A stretch of 64,000 bases of DNA, from contig NZ_BAABFN010000002.1 in assembly GCF_039541075.1 (NCBI RefSeq), forward strand, positions 868,001 to 932,000, in the 5' to 3' direction. Below the pieces are notes generated by a model. It saw only the letters and a program-made list of their open reading frames with translations, made no database searches and was not told where the DNA came from. The position numbers were made by a program, and so were the translations under genes. Positions 11,227 to 20,895 of this stretch are shown one piece after another. The stretch is from Compostibacter hankyongensis. Lineage in GTDB: Bacteria; Bacteroidota; Bacteroidia; Chitinophagales; Chitinophagaceae. Every line of letters begins with the position of its first letter. The stretch's first letter is position 1.

Positions 11227-11384
11227 CACCTGTTCGTTTAAGCACAAAATAAAAAGCAACGGTAATTACACAAAACCGGTTTATTACCCGAAACTTATAC
11301 TATCTGAACCGTTTTCCGGCTAAGGTAGCCCTTCTTTCCGGGCCAACTATCCTGTAGTCACCTGTACGGGCGAAAGGACAGCTG

Positions 11385-12578
11385 TTATTTCGCTCCGGGA
11401 TCCCGGGCTATGCCTTCGTTAAAGAATACACAAAGCCCGTCCATACCGGCTACGACAATATCTTTCCGGCCCGTTCCCCGGAGGTCGGCCACGGCAAAAT
11501 AAAGTCCGGTGCCCTTGCCCGTTCCCGGCATGCCGTAGGAGACGATCTCTTTGGTAAAGGATTCCCCGTTCCATTTATAATAATAAGTTCCCACGGGATC
11601 GTTCACGCCGGGGTCGTGCGCATGGGCCCGGAAGCGCTTTCCGGTGATCAGCTCTTTTTTACCGTCGCCGTCGATATCCACCCACTGCAGGGCATGGAAC
11701 TGGGAGTTAAACGGATCGATGGCATGCTTTACCCAGCTGCGCTTCCCGCTCTTGTCTGTTTTTTGTTCATACCAGTCCAGCCCGTAGCTGTGCCCCTGCC
11801 CGGCGATCAGGTCATTTTTGCCGTCGCCGTTCACATCGGCTACGATGACCGGAACGCTGGTGGTGCCCAGCTGGAACTCATGATGAGGCACCCATTTCCC
11901 CTTTACAGGATCCGGCGGAGCTTCCAGCCATCCGTCGCTGACCACGAAATCGCCGCGGCCATCCCCGTTTATATCCCCGAAGCCCAGTCCGTGTCCCTGT
12001 ATGGGCGCCACCTGTACCCGGATAAAACGTCCCGTCCCCTTGCCGGAGGCATCCTTTACCAGCTTGAAGAATTTTAGGGGGAAGCCCGGGTTGTTGGGCA
12101 CGATCTCGAGGGTACCGTCGTTATCCACATCCCAGCCCTGTGTGCATTCTACATTGCCCGTGGTATCGATCACATGCTGCTTCCACTCTTCATCCTTCCC
12201 CGGGTTCTCACGCCAGCTGAGGTTATTGCTGAACCAGCTTCCGGTGATAAAATCCATGCGGCCGTCGCCGTTTACATCCAGCGGTATAGTGGAGAAATCA
12301 TCGGAATATTCCCCGTAACGTTTTACCGTACCGATTACGTGCCTTTCGATAAAATCGGGGCCTTCATACCAGAAAGCGCCCGATACGATATCCGGCTTAC
12401 CATCGCCGTTAACATCAAAGACGGCAACGGATTCAAAGCTTTCCGAGGCAATCACCCGCTTGGTGAAACGCAGCGGCGGCATCGCTGTGCCGGCGGTTTG
12501 GGCCGTGGCCGCGCAGCCCATGATGGAAATACAAAGCGTCGATAGAACGACCTGCTTTATTCCTTTGTTCTGGCTCAT
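11385..12578 (-). CDS. Secreted FG-GAP/VCBS repeat protein
   Basis: A 397-residue exported protein with a signal peptide (MSQNKGIKQ then a hydrophobic run ending near residue 27, AATAQ). The body is a beta-propeller of FG-GAP repeats, each with a calcium-loop motif: DVNGDGKPD, DVNGDGRMD, DINGDGRGD, DVNGDGKND and DIDGDGKKE. Such proteins bind carbohydrates or act as lyase-like propellers, but I see no catalytic signature, so I assign no reaction. It lies 53 nt downstream of rhaM on the same strand, and the divergent neighbour is a rhamnosidase. A role in handling rhamnose-containing glycans is a guess from context. Confidence 0.85.
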   Translation of the reverse strand: MSQNKGIKQVVLSTLCISIMGCAATAQTAGTAMPPLRFTKRVIASESFESVAVFDVNGDGKPDIVSGAFWYEGPDFIERHVIGTVKRYGEYSDDFSTIPLDVNGDGRMDFITGSWFSNNLSWRENPGKDEEWKQHVIDTTGNVECTQGWDVDNDGTLEIVPNNPGFPLKFFKLVKDASGKGTGRFIRVQVAPIQGHGLGFGDINGDGRGDFVVSDGWLEAPPDPVKGKWVPHHEFQLGTTSVPVIVADVNGDGKNDLIAGQGHSYGLDWYEQKTDKSGKRSWVKHAIDPFNSQFHALQWVDIDGDGKKELITGKRFRAHAHDPGVNDPVGTYYYKWNGESFTKEIVSYGMPGTGKGTGLYFAVADLRGTGRKDIVVAGMDGLCVFFNEGIARDPGAK

Positions 12579-12631
12579 CGTTTTTTATTTTTATAAAATA
12601 AACCGACCGGATTTCCGGCGGCGGCATGCTG

Positions 12632-12946
12632 CTAATCCATATGAAACACCTCGGTCAGCGACACGGATGCGGGAGAGTTATCCGGATTTGTCTCCATGAT
12701 ATCAGCCATATGGGCCCACCATTTTTTCATTACCGGTTCGTCGCCGATGTTCCCGGTCTCAGCGCCTTCCTGCAGTTCCTGTATACCAAACAGGATATTG
12801 CGTTCCTCGTCGAGGAAGATGCTGTAGTTGCCGATGCCTTTTCGCTTCAGCAAGGCCTTCAGCTCGGGCCATAATGCATCGTGCCGCCGGATATACTCAT
12901 CACGGCAGCCGGGGTTCAGTTTCATAGTAAATGCAATCCGCGTCAT
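12632..12946 (-). CDS. rhaM: L-rhamnose mutarotase
   Basis: RhaM interconverts the alpha and beta anomers of L-rhamnose and so feeds the isomerase pathway. The 104-residue protein is the right length and shows the family pattern: MTRIAFTMKLNPG at the start, RRHDALWPEL with the catalytic-region histidine near residue 22, NYSIFLDEE, and a C-terminal KKWWAHMADIMETNPDNSP. It heads a two-gene operon with the FG-GAP protein and is divergent from the GH106-type rhamnosidase (215 nt between starts), a strong context match. No rhamnose isomerase or kinase lies in this window. Confidence 0.93.
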   Translation of the reverse strand: MTRIAFTMKLNPGCRDEYIRRHDALWPELKALLKRKGIGNYSIFLDEERNILFGIQELQEGAETGNIGDEPVMKKWWAHMADIMETNPDNSPASVSLTEVFHMD

Positions 12947-13160
12947 ATAACCTAAAGATTTTTTGCGAAGCCGTCTTCATCTGCACAGGGCGCCGCAGCA
13001 TGCCGGAAACCGGTCTGCCGTGCTGCGCCGGAAGGCTCACAAGATAAGGTAAAATCACGGCAAGCCATCCTGTACTGTCATGCCCCTCTCCTCCCTGGCA
13101 GGAAAGCACAGGATGGCTCCGCAGCCGGAATGCCGTATCATTGGGATCAATATATATGCT

Positions 13161-16100
13161 ATGAAATACCTTTTCCGCCTTTCTTTTTTTGCCTGCTGCG
13201 CAGTCGCCTTTTTCCCGGGTTGTAAGCCTGACAGCAGACAGGATAATGCTACCGCGCTCGAATCGGTAGCCGGCACAAAACTGGAAGAAAGCTTTAAGAA
13301 CCCGCCCGATTCGCTCAAGCCCGGCGTCTATTGGTACTGGCTGAGCGATAATATATCGGAAAAAGGAATTACGAAAGACCTCGAAGCGATGGCAAAGATG
13401 GGCATCGGCACTGCCTTCATCGGCAATATCGGTCTGGATGATGTGCCCTATGGCAAGGTGCGGGTGCTGAGCCCCGCCTGGTGGAAGCTGACCCGACACG
13501 CTTTTCATGAAGCGGCGCGGCTGGGGATCCATCTCGGGTTCTTCAACAGTCCCGGCTGGAGCCAGTCCGGCGGGCCCTGGGTAAAGCCTTCGCAATCCAT
13601 GCGCCACCTGGTACAATCCGAGATAATCGTAAAAGGCCCGCACGCCATTTCCCAAAAGCTGCCGTCCGTTCCGGAAAACTTTCAGCCCGTATCCCTGCAG
13701 GCCTTTCCCCTGACAGAAGCGGCTACCCGTGTTATCTCGGCATTTCACCCGCAGATACAAGCAGAACCCGGTATCTCCGGGCTGGCAGCGTTGGCCGACG
13801 ACGACACCGCTACTGCCGTACTTTTTCCGAAAGGAGATACCATGGTGCGTATAGACTTTACCGTGGACACCCTGTTCACGGCCCGCGGTCTTACCCTCTA
13901 TCCCGCCGCCGTACCTTTCAGGGCGGATGCAGTCCTGCAGGCATATGAGGGCAACAGCTTCAGTACCGTTTGCAAATTTGTGCTGGACCGCAGTAATCCC
14001 AATATCAACGTAGGTCCCGTTCCTTTTGCGCCGGTGGCCGTAGCCTTTCCCAAAGTGCAGTCCGGAAAATTCAGGCTGGTGCTTTCGAATATCCATTCCC
14101 GTGCCGGCCTCTCGGAAGTAGTGCTGAGCGAAGCGCCGCCGCTGGATCATTATCCGGAAAAACAGCTGTCCAAGATGTTCCAGTCTCCACAGCCGATGTG
14201 GGATACCTATATGTGGCCGGCACAGCCGGCGGTGGACGACAAGGCCCTGGTCACCGACCCCAAGAAGGTGATCGATCTTTCGGGGAAGCTGGCCGCCGAC
14301 GGTACCCTCAACTGGGAGGTGCCGGAAGGAAGCTGGGTTATCCTGCGCACCGGCATGGTGCCGACGGGCATAAAAAACAGTCCCGCCGCTCCCGAAGCTA
14401 CCGGTCTTGAAGTGGATAAGATGAACAAAGAAGCGCTGGCCTCCCATTTCAACGCTTTTGTGGGGCGGCTCTGGGATTCCCTGCCGGAAGCGGACCGCAA
14501 AGCATGGAAGTACGTGGTGGAAGACAGCTATGAGATGGGCTCGCAAAACTGGACCGACGGCCTGGCCGCCGATTTCAAAAAAAGATATGGCTATGATCCC
14601 CTGCCCTGGCTGCCGGTGCTGAGCGGCCATATCGTGGGTAGCGCCGATCAGTCCGACCGTTTTCTCTGGGACCTGCGCCGTCTCGTAGCCGACCGCATAT
14701 CCTCCGAATATGTCGGTGGCCTCCGCGGACTGAGCGGACAGAAGGGATTGAAAAGCTGGCTGGAAAATTACGGTCACTGGGGGTATCCCGGCGAGTTCCT
14801 GCAATATGGCGGGCAGTCCGACGTGATTGCCGGCGAGTTCTGGGCGGAGGGCGACCTGGGCCGCATCGAGCTGAAAGATGCCTCTTCGGCCGCGCATACC
14901 TATGGCAAAAGGGAAGTATGGGCCGAATCTTTTACCGCCGCAGGGCGGCCCTGGCAGCGTTATCCCGGCGAGCTGAAAAAGCGCGGCGACTGGAGCTTTA
15001 CCGAAGGGGTAAACCACACGCTTTTCCATGTATACATACAGCAGGCTTACGACAGCATGCCGGGCGTGAATGCCTGGTTCGGCACCGAGATCAACCGGAT
15101 GAACACCTGGTTCGATCAGGGCAAGGCCTGGATGGATTATATCCGGCGCTGCAACTTCATGCTGCAGCGGGGCGCGCCGGTTGCGGATGTCTGCTACTTT
15201 ATCGGAGAAGACGCGCCCAAGATGACCGGCATCTGCGATCCTCCGCTGCCGGACGGCTATTCCTTCGACTATATCAATGCCGATGTGATCGAACATCGTC
15301 TCAGCGTAAAAGACGGCAGGCTGGTATTGCCGGACGGCACCTCGTACCGGCTGATGGTGCTCCCGCCCCAGGAGACCATGCGTCCGGAAGTGTTGGAAAA
15401 GATCCGCGACCTGGTGGCGGACGGCGCCACCGTGCTGGGCGCGCCTCCCTCCCGCTCCCCCAGTCTTCAGAACTACCCAGGCTGCGATACCACGGTAAGC
15501 CGGATGGCGGCAACGCTCTGGCAGCACTGCGATGGAGAAACGGTAAAGGCGGTAAAATATAAAAAGGGAAACATCTTCCGGGGTATGAGCATGGAGGAGG
15601 CCTTTCAGCAGCTCGGCGTAACGCCCGATTTCGGCGTGCCGGAAAAGCAACCGGTAAAATATATCCATCGCCGTATGGCCGACGCCGACATCTATTTTAT
15701 CACCAACCAGAGCGATCAGTCGCTGGATATTACACCCGTGTTCCGTGTCAGCGACCGGCAGCCCGAGCTGTGGGATGCCGTCAGCGGCAACCTGCGCAAG
15801 CTGCCCGGATTCCGGCAGATGGAGCAGGGTACCGCCGTACCGCTGAAGCTGGCCCCCGCGCAGAGCTGGTTCGTGGTTTTCCGGGGCAAAGCAGGCTCCT
15901 CCACCGGCACGGGCGACAATTTCCCGGAAACTAAGCCGCTAAAAACGCTGGACGGCCCCTGGACCGTACAGTTCGACAAAGCGATGCGCGGACCCGCAGC
16001 GCCGGTGGCTTTTGATCAGCTGGGCGACTGGAGCCAACGACCCGAGGACAGCATCCGCTACTATTCGGGAACTGCCGTATATACTAAAACCTTCCGGCTG

Positions 16101-16427
16101 GACAGCCTCCCCGCCGGGCAGCGCCTGCTGCTGAACCTTGGCCCTGTAAGGGTGATGGCCGAAGTATATGTGAACGGAAAGGCTGTCGGTAATGTATGGA
16201 CGGCTCCCTGGCAGCTGGATATCACCGGTGCGGCAAAAGCCGGCGAAAACACGTTGCGCATCGCCGTGGTGAACACCTGGGTAAACCGTCTGATCGGCGA
16301 CAGCCGTCTCCCGGAAAAGCAACGAAAGACCTGGTCCTCGCTGCAGTTATACAAACCCGACGCCCCGTTGCAGTCTTCCGGCCTGCTCGGCCCGGTGAGC
16401 ATCCATTCGGTGAAATATAGCGAGTAA
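13161..16427 (+). CDS. GH106-type alpha-L-rhamnosidase lipoprotein
   Basis: This large exported glycoside hydrolase should remove terminal alpha-L-rhamnose from plant or microbial glycans. From the ATG at 13161 it has a lipoprotein signal (MKYLFRLSF... FFPGC, cysteine at residue 21), followed by the GH106 features PPDSLKPGVYWYWLSDNIS, GIGTAFIGNIG, FFNSPGWSQSGGPWV and, further on, the VVEDSYEMGSQNWTDG and YGHWGYPGEFLQYGG segments with acidic residues near the expected catalytic positions. A galactose-binding-like beta-sandwich closes the protein (about 950-1080, ending in WVNRLIGDSRLP). About 1088 residues is typical. I rejected the upstream start at 13080, which would hide the signal peptide. 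A strong terminator follows. Confidence 0.9.
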   Translation: MKYLFRLSFFACCAVAFFPGCKPDSRQDNATALESVAGTKLEESFKNPPDSLKPGVYWYWLSDNISEKGITKDLEAMAKMGIGTAFIGNIGLDDVPYGKVRVLSPAWWKLTRHAFHEAARLGIHLGFFNSPGWSQSGGPWVKPSQSMRHLVQSEIIVKGPHAISQKLPSVPENFQPVSLQAFPLTEAATRVISAFHPQIQAEPGISGLAALADDDTATAVLFPKGDTMVRIDFTVDTLFTARGLTLYPAAVPFRADAVLQAYEGNSFSTVCKFVLDRSNPNINVGPVPFAPVAVAFPKVQSGKFRLVLSNIHSRAGLSEVVLSEAPPLDHYPEKQLSKMFQSPQPMWDTYMWPAQPAVDDKALVTDPKKVIDLSGKLAADGTLNWEVPEGSWVILRTGMVPTGIKNSPAAPEATGLEVDKMNKEALASHFNAFVGRLWDSLPEADRKAWKYVVEDSYEMGSQNWTDGLAADFKKRYGYDPLPWLPVLSGHIVGSADQSDRFLWDLRRLVADRISSEYVGGLRGLSGQKGLKSWLENYGHWGYPGEFLQYGGQSDVIAGEFWAEGDLGRIELKDASSAAHTYGKREVWAESFTAAGRPWQRYPGELKKRGDWSFTEGVNHTLFHVYIQQAYDSMPGVNAWFGTEINRMNTWFDQGKAWMDYIRRCNFMLQRGAPVADVCYFIGEDAPKMTGICDPPLPDGYSFDYINADVIEHRLSVKDGRLVLPDGTSYRLMVLPPQETMRPEVLEKIRDLVADGATVLGAPPSRSPSLQNYPGCDTTVSRMAATLWQHCDGETVKAVKYKKGNIFRGMSMEEAFQQLGVTPDFGVPEKQPVKYIHRRMADADIYFITNQSDQSLDITPVFRVSDRQPELWDAVSGNLRKLPGFRQMEQGTAVPLKLAPAQSWFVVFRGKAGSSTGTGDNFPETKPLKTLDGPWTVQFDKAMRGPAAPVAFDQLGDWSQRPEDSIRYYSGTAVYTKTFRLDSLPAGQRLLLNLGPVRVMAEVYVNGKAVGNVWTAPWQLDITGAAKAGENTLRIAVVNTWVNRLIGDSRLPEKQRKTWSSLQLYKPDAPLQSSGLLGPVSIHSVKYSE

Positions 16428-16852
16428 GCATAAAACAGATCACTTTCACAATAGGCCATAACGGAGCGGTATACCGCTCCGTTATATTTTCCCGTTTTGA
16501 TCAATCGATTTCCTGATTGGGGAAACACAGCGTCCGCTTTCTTCTTTTCTTTGCATCATCAATTCAACGATGCTTGCTCCCACAACATGCCGCCGGCAAA
16601 TGTCCCGGCTGCATGACCGGTAACCGTACCGGAATTCATCTTTTTTGATAAAAAAAACATGGCGACAGCGCAATGCACCCAGGTGCTGCGCGGGTTGTTC
16701 ATACCGGGTTATGCTATGAAAACCCTATAGCTGATGTGCCAACATCCGCACGGCAGCGATGGATAAAATTCAATCTTCGGGAGCAAGTGGGTTGAACGGC
16801 ATCCTGAGCGCCGGCGGATTTGGCCATCACCAACTGTTTCAATGGCCAGGAA
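16428..16852. other. Intergenic region upstream of the haem operon
   Basis: After the terminator at 16459-16484 nothing gene-like is seen for about 370 nt. The haem operon promoter must lie here, yet I find no exact TAnnTTTG box and no cobalamin-riboswitch core. Several short inverted repeats occur (for example ACCGGTAACCGTACCGG near 16616) but none is convincing as an operator. Confidence 0.5.
16459..16484 (+). terminator. Terminator after the rhamnosidase gene
   Basis: A perfect 12-bp inverted repeat (TAACGGAGCGGT / ACCGCTCCGTTA) with a 2-nt loop, followed by TATTTTCCCGTTTT, 31 nt after the stop codon. Confidence 0.8.
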
Positions 16853-18904
16853 ATGAATGGAAAAATCGGTTATCTCATCACCGGATGCATGATCGCCCTC
16901 GCCGGCAGCGCTGCGGCGCAGGACGGTAAGCGTATGGACAGCAGCATCTTCCGGCTTGGCGATGTGGTCATAACCGGCCAGTACAGTCCCCGTTCAATGA
17001 AGCAATCCGTATTCCGGGTACGCAGCATCAGCGCCGAAAGGATACGCCTCAGCGGAGCCGTTAACCTACAGCAGGTGCTGATGAGCCAGCCGGGCATCCG
17101 CTTCTCCAGCGACAATACACTGGGCACTTCGGATATCGAGCTGATGGGAATGAGCGGGCAAAATGTAAAGATACTGCTGGATGGCGTGCCGCTGACCGAC
17201 CGGGGCGACACCCGGGAAAGCCTCAATCAGGTAGACATACACACCATCGATCATATCGAGATCGTGGAAGGTCCCCTGTCCGTAACGTACGGAACGGATG
17301 CCCTTGCCGGGGTGATCAACATCATCACGCGGAAGGATGCGCCCGGCGATAATCTCTTTGTGTCTGCCGGGATTCAGGAAGAATCTGCGGGCAGCGAGTA
17401 CCATCCCTTTGCAAAGGAAGGATTGCATAATGAGCATCTCCGGATCGGCTGGCAGCATAAAGGCTGGAGCCTTTCGGGCTATGGCACGCGCAATGATTTT
17501 GGCGGATGGAAAGGCCACGCCGCAGGAAGAGAAAAAGAATGGAAACCCAAGGACCAGGGTATGGCCGGCGTTACGGCCGGCTATAGTCACAACAACATGG
17601 ACATCCGCTACCGGCTGGATTACCTGGACGAGGGTATCTTTTCTCCTGGACGGCTGAATCCCAATAATTATAAAGCGCTGGATCAGCATTACCTCACCAC
17701 ACGCGTTACCCAGCTCCTGCAGGCCGAATGGCGGATCAGTCCACGGATCAGCTACAGCGGGGCAGCCTCTTACCAGGTGGACAACCGCCGCACCCGGAGC
17801 ATAGGCCGGGATTTCCGCAGCGGAAAGGACTCCCTCACCACCGGCGCGGGCGAGCAGGACCGGTCTGTCTTTCATACCTTATTTTTCCGCAGCACCGTTC
17901 AGTACAGGATATCGTCAGCCATATCCCTGCAGCCCGGGATGGAAATAAAATCTGACCATGCAGACGACGACCGCATTACAGGCGCTCCTACCCTTAACGA
18001 CTATGCGCTGTTCGTCTCTTCCGAGATCAGCATCCCGGCCGGCATACGGATACGGCCCGGCATACGGCTTACAAAAAACTCCGTATACAAGGCGCCGCCG
18101 CTGATCCCGTCGCTGAGCGCCAAGTTTGCCCTGGCCCGGGATCTCGACCTGCGGCTGTCCTATGCCCGGGGCTTCCGTGCCCCTTCGCTGCGGGAACTCT
18201 ATTTTACGTTCTTCGACGCCAACCATTCCATACAGGGAAATCCCGGGCTTAAGGCCGAACAGTCCAATAGCTTTAACGGCGCCCTCTCCTGGCAGGTGAT
18301 CAACCGGGACGACCTCCGCTTCGGCACGGAACTGACAGCCTTTTACAACGGCATAGACAACCATATCGATCTCGCCCTCGGCGCAGATAACATATACACC
18401 TATATGAATATTTTCCGGTACAGGACCACCGGCGGTGTGCTGGAGGGCAGCTTGCTGTGGAAGCACCTGCAGGCCACGCTTGCCTTCTCCTGTATCGGCC
18501 GGTATAATGAACTTTCCGAAGACAAGCAGCAGTCGTTGCCGGCGTTTGTCTGGTCGCCCGAACTCAGCAGCGGGCTGACCTGGCATCTTCCCAAAGCGGG
18601 AGCTTCCCTGGCGCTGTATTATAAATACACCGGCTCGCTGCCCGCCTACGAAGCCGATCCCGATCATGCGGGCAAAGTACATCTGGCCAGGACAGCCGCT
18701 TTTCATTGGGCGGATCTGACCGCAACCAAGACCCTGGCAAAACACTTTACGCTGCAGGCGGGCGTAAAGAACCTGTTCAATGTAACGCGGCTCCCGAACA
18801 CTACCCTCAATACCGAAGGAGCGCACAGCACCGGCAGCCTGCAACCCATGAGCTATGGGCGGTCCTGGTTTATCGGGGCAAGCTTCAGCTGGTCCAAACA
18901 TTAA
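16853..18904 (+). CDS. TonB-dependent haem receptor (HmuR-like)
   Basis: An outer-membrane TonB-dependent receptor that heads a haem uptake operon, so haem or haemoproteins are the likely cargo. From the ATG at 16853 (preceded by a GGCCAGG-like sequence) it has a signal peptide ending at ALAGSAAAQ, a TonB-box-like DVVITGQ, a plug domain (about 40-155) and a 22-strand barrel. SusC-type carboxypeptidase-like N-terminal repeats are absent, which fits a classical small-ligand receptor of 684 residues. The barrel contains YARGFRAPSLRELYF, a conserved receptor segment. The C-terminus ends in ...SFSWSKH, with a penultimate-strand aromatic pattern. HmuY follows after 24 nt. Confidence 0.9.
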   Translation: MNGKIGYLITGCMIALAGSAAAQDGKRMDSSIFRLGDVVITGQYSPRSMKQSVFRVRSISAERIRLSGAVNLQQVLMSQPGIRFSSDNTLGTSDIELMGMSGQNVKILLDGVPLTDRGDTRESLNQVDIHTIDHIEIVEGPLSVTYGTDALAGVINIITRKDAPGDNLFVSAGIQEESAGSEYHPFAKEGLHNEHLRIGWQHKGWSLSGYGTRNDFGGWKGHAAGREKEWKPKDQGMAGVTAGYSHNNMDIRYRLDYLDEGIFSPGRLNPNNYKALDQHYLTTRVTQLLQAEWRISPRISYSGAASYQVDNRRTRSIGRDFRSGKDSLTTGAGEQDRSVFHTLFFRSTVQYRISSAISLQPGMEIKSDHADDDRITGAPTLNDYALFVSSEISIPAGIRIRPGIRLTKNSVYKAPPLIPSLSAKFALARDLDLRLSYARGFRAPSLRELYFTFFDANHSIQGNPGLKAEQSNSFNGALSWQVINRDDLRFGTELTAFYNGIDNHIDLALGADNIYTYMNIFRYRTTGGVLEGSLLWKHLQATLAFSCIGRYNELSEDKQQSLPAFVWSPELSSGLTWHLPKAGASLALYYKYTGSLPAYEADPDHAGKVHLARTAAFHWADLTATKTLAKHFTLQAGVKNLFNVTRLPNTTLNTEGAHSTGSLQPMSYGRSWFIGASFSWSKH

Positions 18905-18928
18905 TCAAACCCGTTTAAAACAACCGAT

Positions 18929-20011
18929 ATGCAACGTAAATACTGTTTCTTTTTTCTTATGGCCACGATGGTCATCCTCAGTGCCTGCACCAAAGACAAT
19001 GACGATATCGCTACACCGCCCCCTCCATCCGGAGGGGCCGAAATAAAGCTGAACGGCGGGCTCGGCGGTTCTGCGGCACAAAATTCCGTCTTTGTGGACC
19101 TCAGCACCGGTACGCAGGATTCAGTAAAGCGGGACAGCTGGGATCTTGGCTTTTACAACGGCAGCGATTTCCGGGTGATCCTTAACTATACGCTTCCCAA
19201 TGCCATGATTGCCGCTGTAAATAAAACCGACCTCAGCGCCGTTAGCGCCGCCGATACGGCCGGCATGGTGCTGGAGAGCACATTCAGTCCCACCGACCTG
19301 AAGAAGGTGGATGCCATTGACGGCGACCTGACGGGGACCGCCATCGCGGCCATCTCCGGCACCGAAACAGACAACAAGGTCTATATCCTCAACCGGGGGG
19401 CGCTGGCTGCCCATACGGAAAACAGCAGGGGCTGGATAAAGCTCCGCATTGTGCGTAAAGGAAACGGGTACCTGCTGCAATATGCGGGGATCGCCGATAC
19501 CGACTTCAAAACGATCGAGATCAGCAAGGAAGAAGACCATCAGTTCAGCTTCGTCTCGCTGGGCGACAAGGACCTGAACGGCGCCGGTCCCGTAACCGTG
19601 GAGCCGCCCAAAGCACAATGGGATTTTGTATGGACGCTGGCGGCATATAAGACCAGCTACCAGGGTACCGATATCTACTATCCCTTCTCTGACCTGGTGC
19701 TTATCAACAACCGGGACGGCGTAGAGGCCGCCGAAGTAATGAGCAGCACGGTGAGCTACGAAGATTTCGCCGAAGCGGATATAGCCGGCATTACCTTCAG
19801 CAATGCCAGAGATGCCATCGGCGACAGCTGGCGGGCCACGTCGGGCGGCAATGGCCAGGAGCCGGGGGTATTCACCGACAGATTTTACGTCATAAAAGAC
19901 CCGCAGGGAAATATCTACAAGCTCCGGTTCATCGATTTCACAGAGGAAGACGGCGGCAGAAGAGGTTATCCGGATATAGCATACCAGCTGGTGCTGAAAG
20001 GTGAAGGCTGA
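18929..20011 (+). CDS. hmuY: HmuY-like haem-binding lipoprotein
   Basis: HmuY proteins are surface lipoproteins that capture haem and hand it to the TonB receptor. The 360-residue product has a lipoprotein signal (MVILSAC, cysteine near residue 20) and a Gly/Pro linker, then the HmuY fold: FVDLSTGTQDSVKRDSWDLGFYNG near residue 51, a middle domain of antiparallel strands, and a C-terminal YKLRFIDF segment. It sits between receptor and periplasmic binding protein, as in Bacteroidota hmu loci. The 3' end runs into a GAAAGG-type low-complexity repeat. Which residues ligate haem cannot be read from sequence. Confidence 0.88.
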   Translation: MQRKYCFFFLMATMVILSACTKDNDDIATPPPPSGGAEIKLNGGLGGSAAQNSVFVDLSTGTQDSVKRDSWDLGFYNGSDFRVILNYTLPNAMIAAVNKTDLSAVSAADTAGMVLESTFSPTDLKKVDAIDGDLTGTAIAAISGTETDNKVYILNRGALAAHTENSRGWIKLRIVRKGNGYLLQYAGIADTDFKTIEISKEEDHQFSFVSLGDKDLNGAGPVTVEPPKAQWDFVWTLAAYKTSYQGTDIYYPFSDLVLINNRDGVEAAEVMSSTVSYEDFAEADIAGITFSNARDAIGDSWRATSGGNGQEPGVFTDRFYVIKDPQGNIYKLRFIDFTEEDGGRRGYPDIAYQLVLKGEG

Positions 20012-20035
20012 AAGGCGAAGGGTTAAAGGTGATCA
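19996..20035. repeat. Low-complexity GGTGAAAGGC-type repeat
   Basis: Degenerate purine-rich units (AAAGGTGAAGG, TGAAAGGCG, TTAAAGGTG) span the end of the hmuY-like gene and the gap before hmuT. The same sequence class on the other strand occurs in the queG leader. Confidence 0.5.
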
Positions 20036-20067
20036 ACTTTAAATATTAAATCATATAGAAACCGGAG

Positions 20068-20895
20068 ATGATGAAAAAAGTCATTTGCTGCATTATCCTG
20101 CTGTATACCGGCATGCTGGTTCAGGCTCAGACCAAGCCGCGTATCGTATCGCTCAACGGCACCCTGAGCGAGATCCTCTGCGCCCTGGGCCTGGAAGGGC
20201 AGATCGTAGGAGTGGACATCACCAGTAACTATCCGGCTTCGCTGAAGCAGAAGCCCAAGCTGGGACACAACCGCAACATCGCAGCAGAGAACGTGCTGGC
20301 CCTCCGGCCTACCCTGGTATTGGGTATGGAAGATCAGTTCAGCTCCGCGTTAAAGGAGCAGCTTGGCGTTACAGGGGCCAGGATAGTCGTTTTCAGACAA
20401 CAATACAGCATAGCGGGCACGCAAAAACTGTTGCAGGAAGTGGCGGAGGCCACAGGGCGGAGACCGGAAGCGAAGCCGCTGCAACAGCAATTCCAACGGC
20501 AGGCCGCCGGACTGCCGTTTACTCCCACCGGAAAAAAGGTGCTGTTCATCTATGCCCGTGGCGCCGGCACCTTGCTGGCCGGGGGCAGGGGCACCTCGGC
20601 GGATGAAGCCATCCGGCTGGCGGGTGCGCAGAATGCCATGCAGGATTTCAGTGACTTTAAGCCCCTGTCTGCCGAATCGCTGGTCGCCGCCAACCCGGAT
20701 ATCATCCTGCTGTTCAGCAGCGGCCTGCAAAGTATGGGGGGAATCGACGGCCTGCTGAAAGTCCCCGGCATCGCCCAGACCCGCGCCGGAAAAAACAGAA
20801 AGATCATCACGATGGACGGGGAGCTGTTGAGCGGCTTCGGACTCAGGCTTCCGCAGGCCATACGGGAGCTGCATGATAAAATCAATGCCCGATGA
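20068..20895 (+). CDS. hmuT: Haem ABC transporter substrate-binding protein HmuT
   Basis: A periplasmic cluster-A binding protein of the haem/B12/siderophore class that carries haem to the HmuUV importer. The 275-residue product has a signal peptide (MMKKVICCIILLYTGMLVQAQ) and then the two-lobed fold starting with PRIVSLNGTLSEILCALG. The second lobe contains GKKVLFIYARGAGTLLAGG. A start at the second Met codon (20071) is equally possible. The stop overlaps the permease start by 4 nt (ATGA), so the two genes are probably translationally coupled. Confidence 0.92.
   Translation: MMKKVICCIILLYTGMLVQAQTKPRIVSLNGTLSEILCALGLEGQIVGVDITSNYPASLKQKPKLGHNRNIAAENVLALRPTLVLGMEDQFSSALKEQLGVTGARIVVFRQQYSIAGTQKLLQEVAEATGRRPEAKPLQQQFQRQAAGLPFTPTGKKVLFIYARGAGTLLAGGRGTSADEAIRLAGAQNAMQDFSDFKPLSAESLVAANPDIILLFSSGLQSMGGIDGLLKVPGIAQTRAGKNRKIITMDGELLSGFGLRLPQAIRELHDKINAR

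Noticed and set aside
12900..15668. A 922-codon open frame antisense to the rhamnosidase gene
   Set aside because: It is the antisense shadow of a well-supported GC-rich gene, has no domain I recognise, and also covers the start of rhaM.
16428..16852. A cobalamin or other riboswitch before the TonB receptor
   Set aside because: No B12-box or other riboswitch core could be found, and HmuY/HmuS neighbours point to haem and not cobalamin.
17915..18901. A 328-codon frame antisense to the haem receptor
   Set aside because: Shadow frame; the TonB receptor on the other strand has clear plug and barrel motifs.
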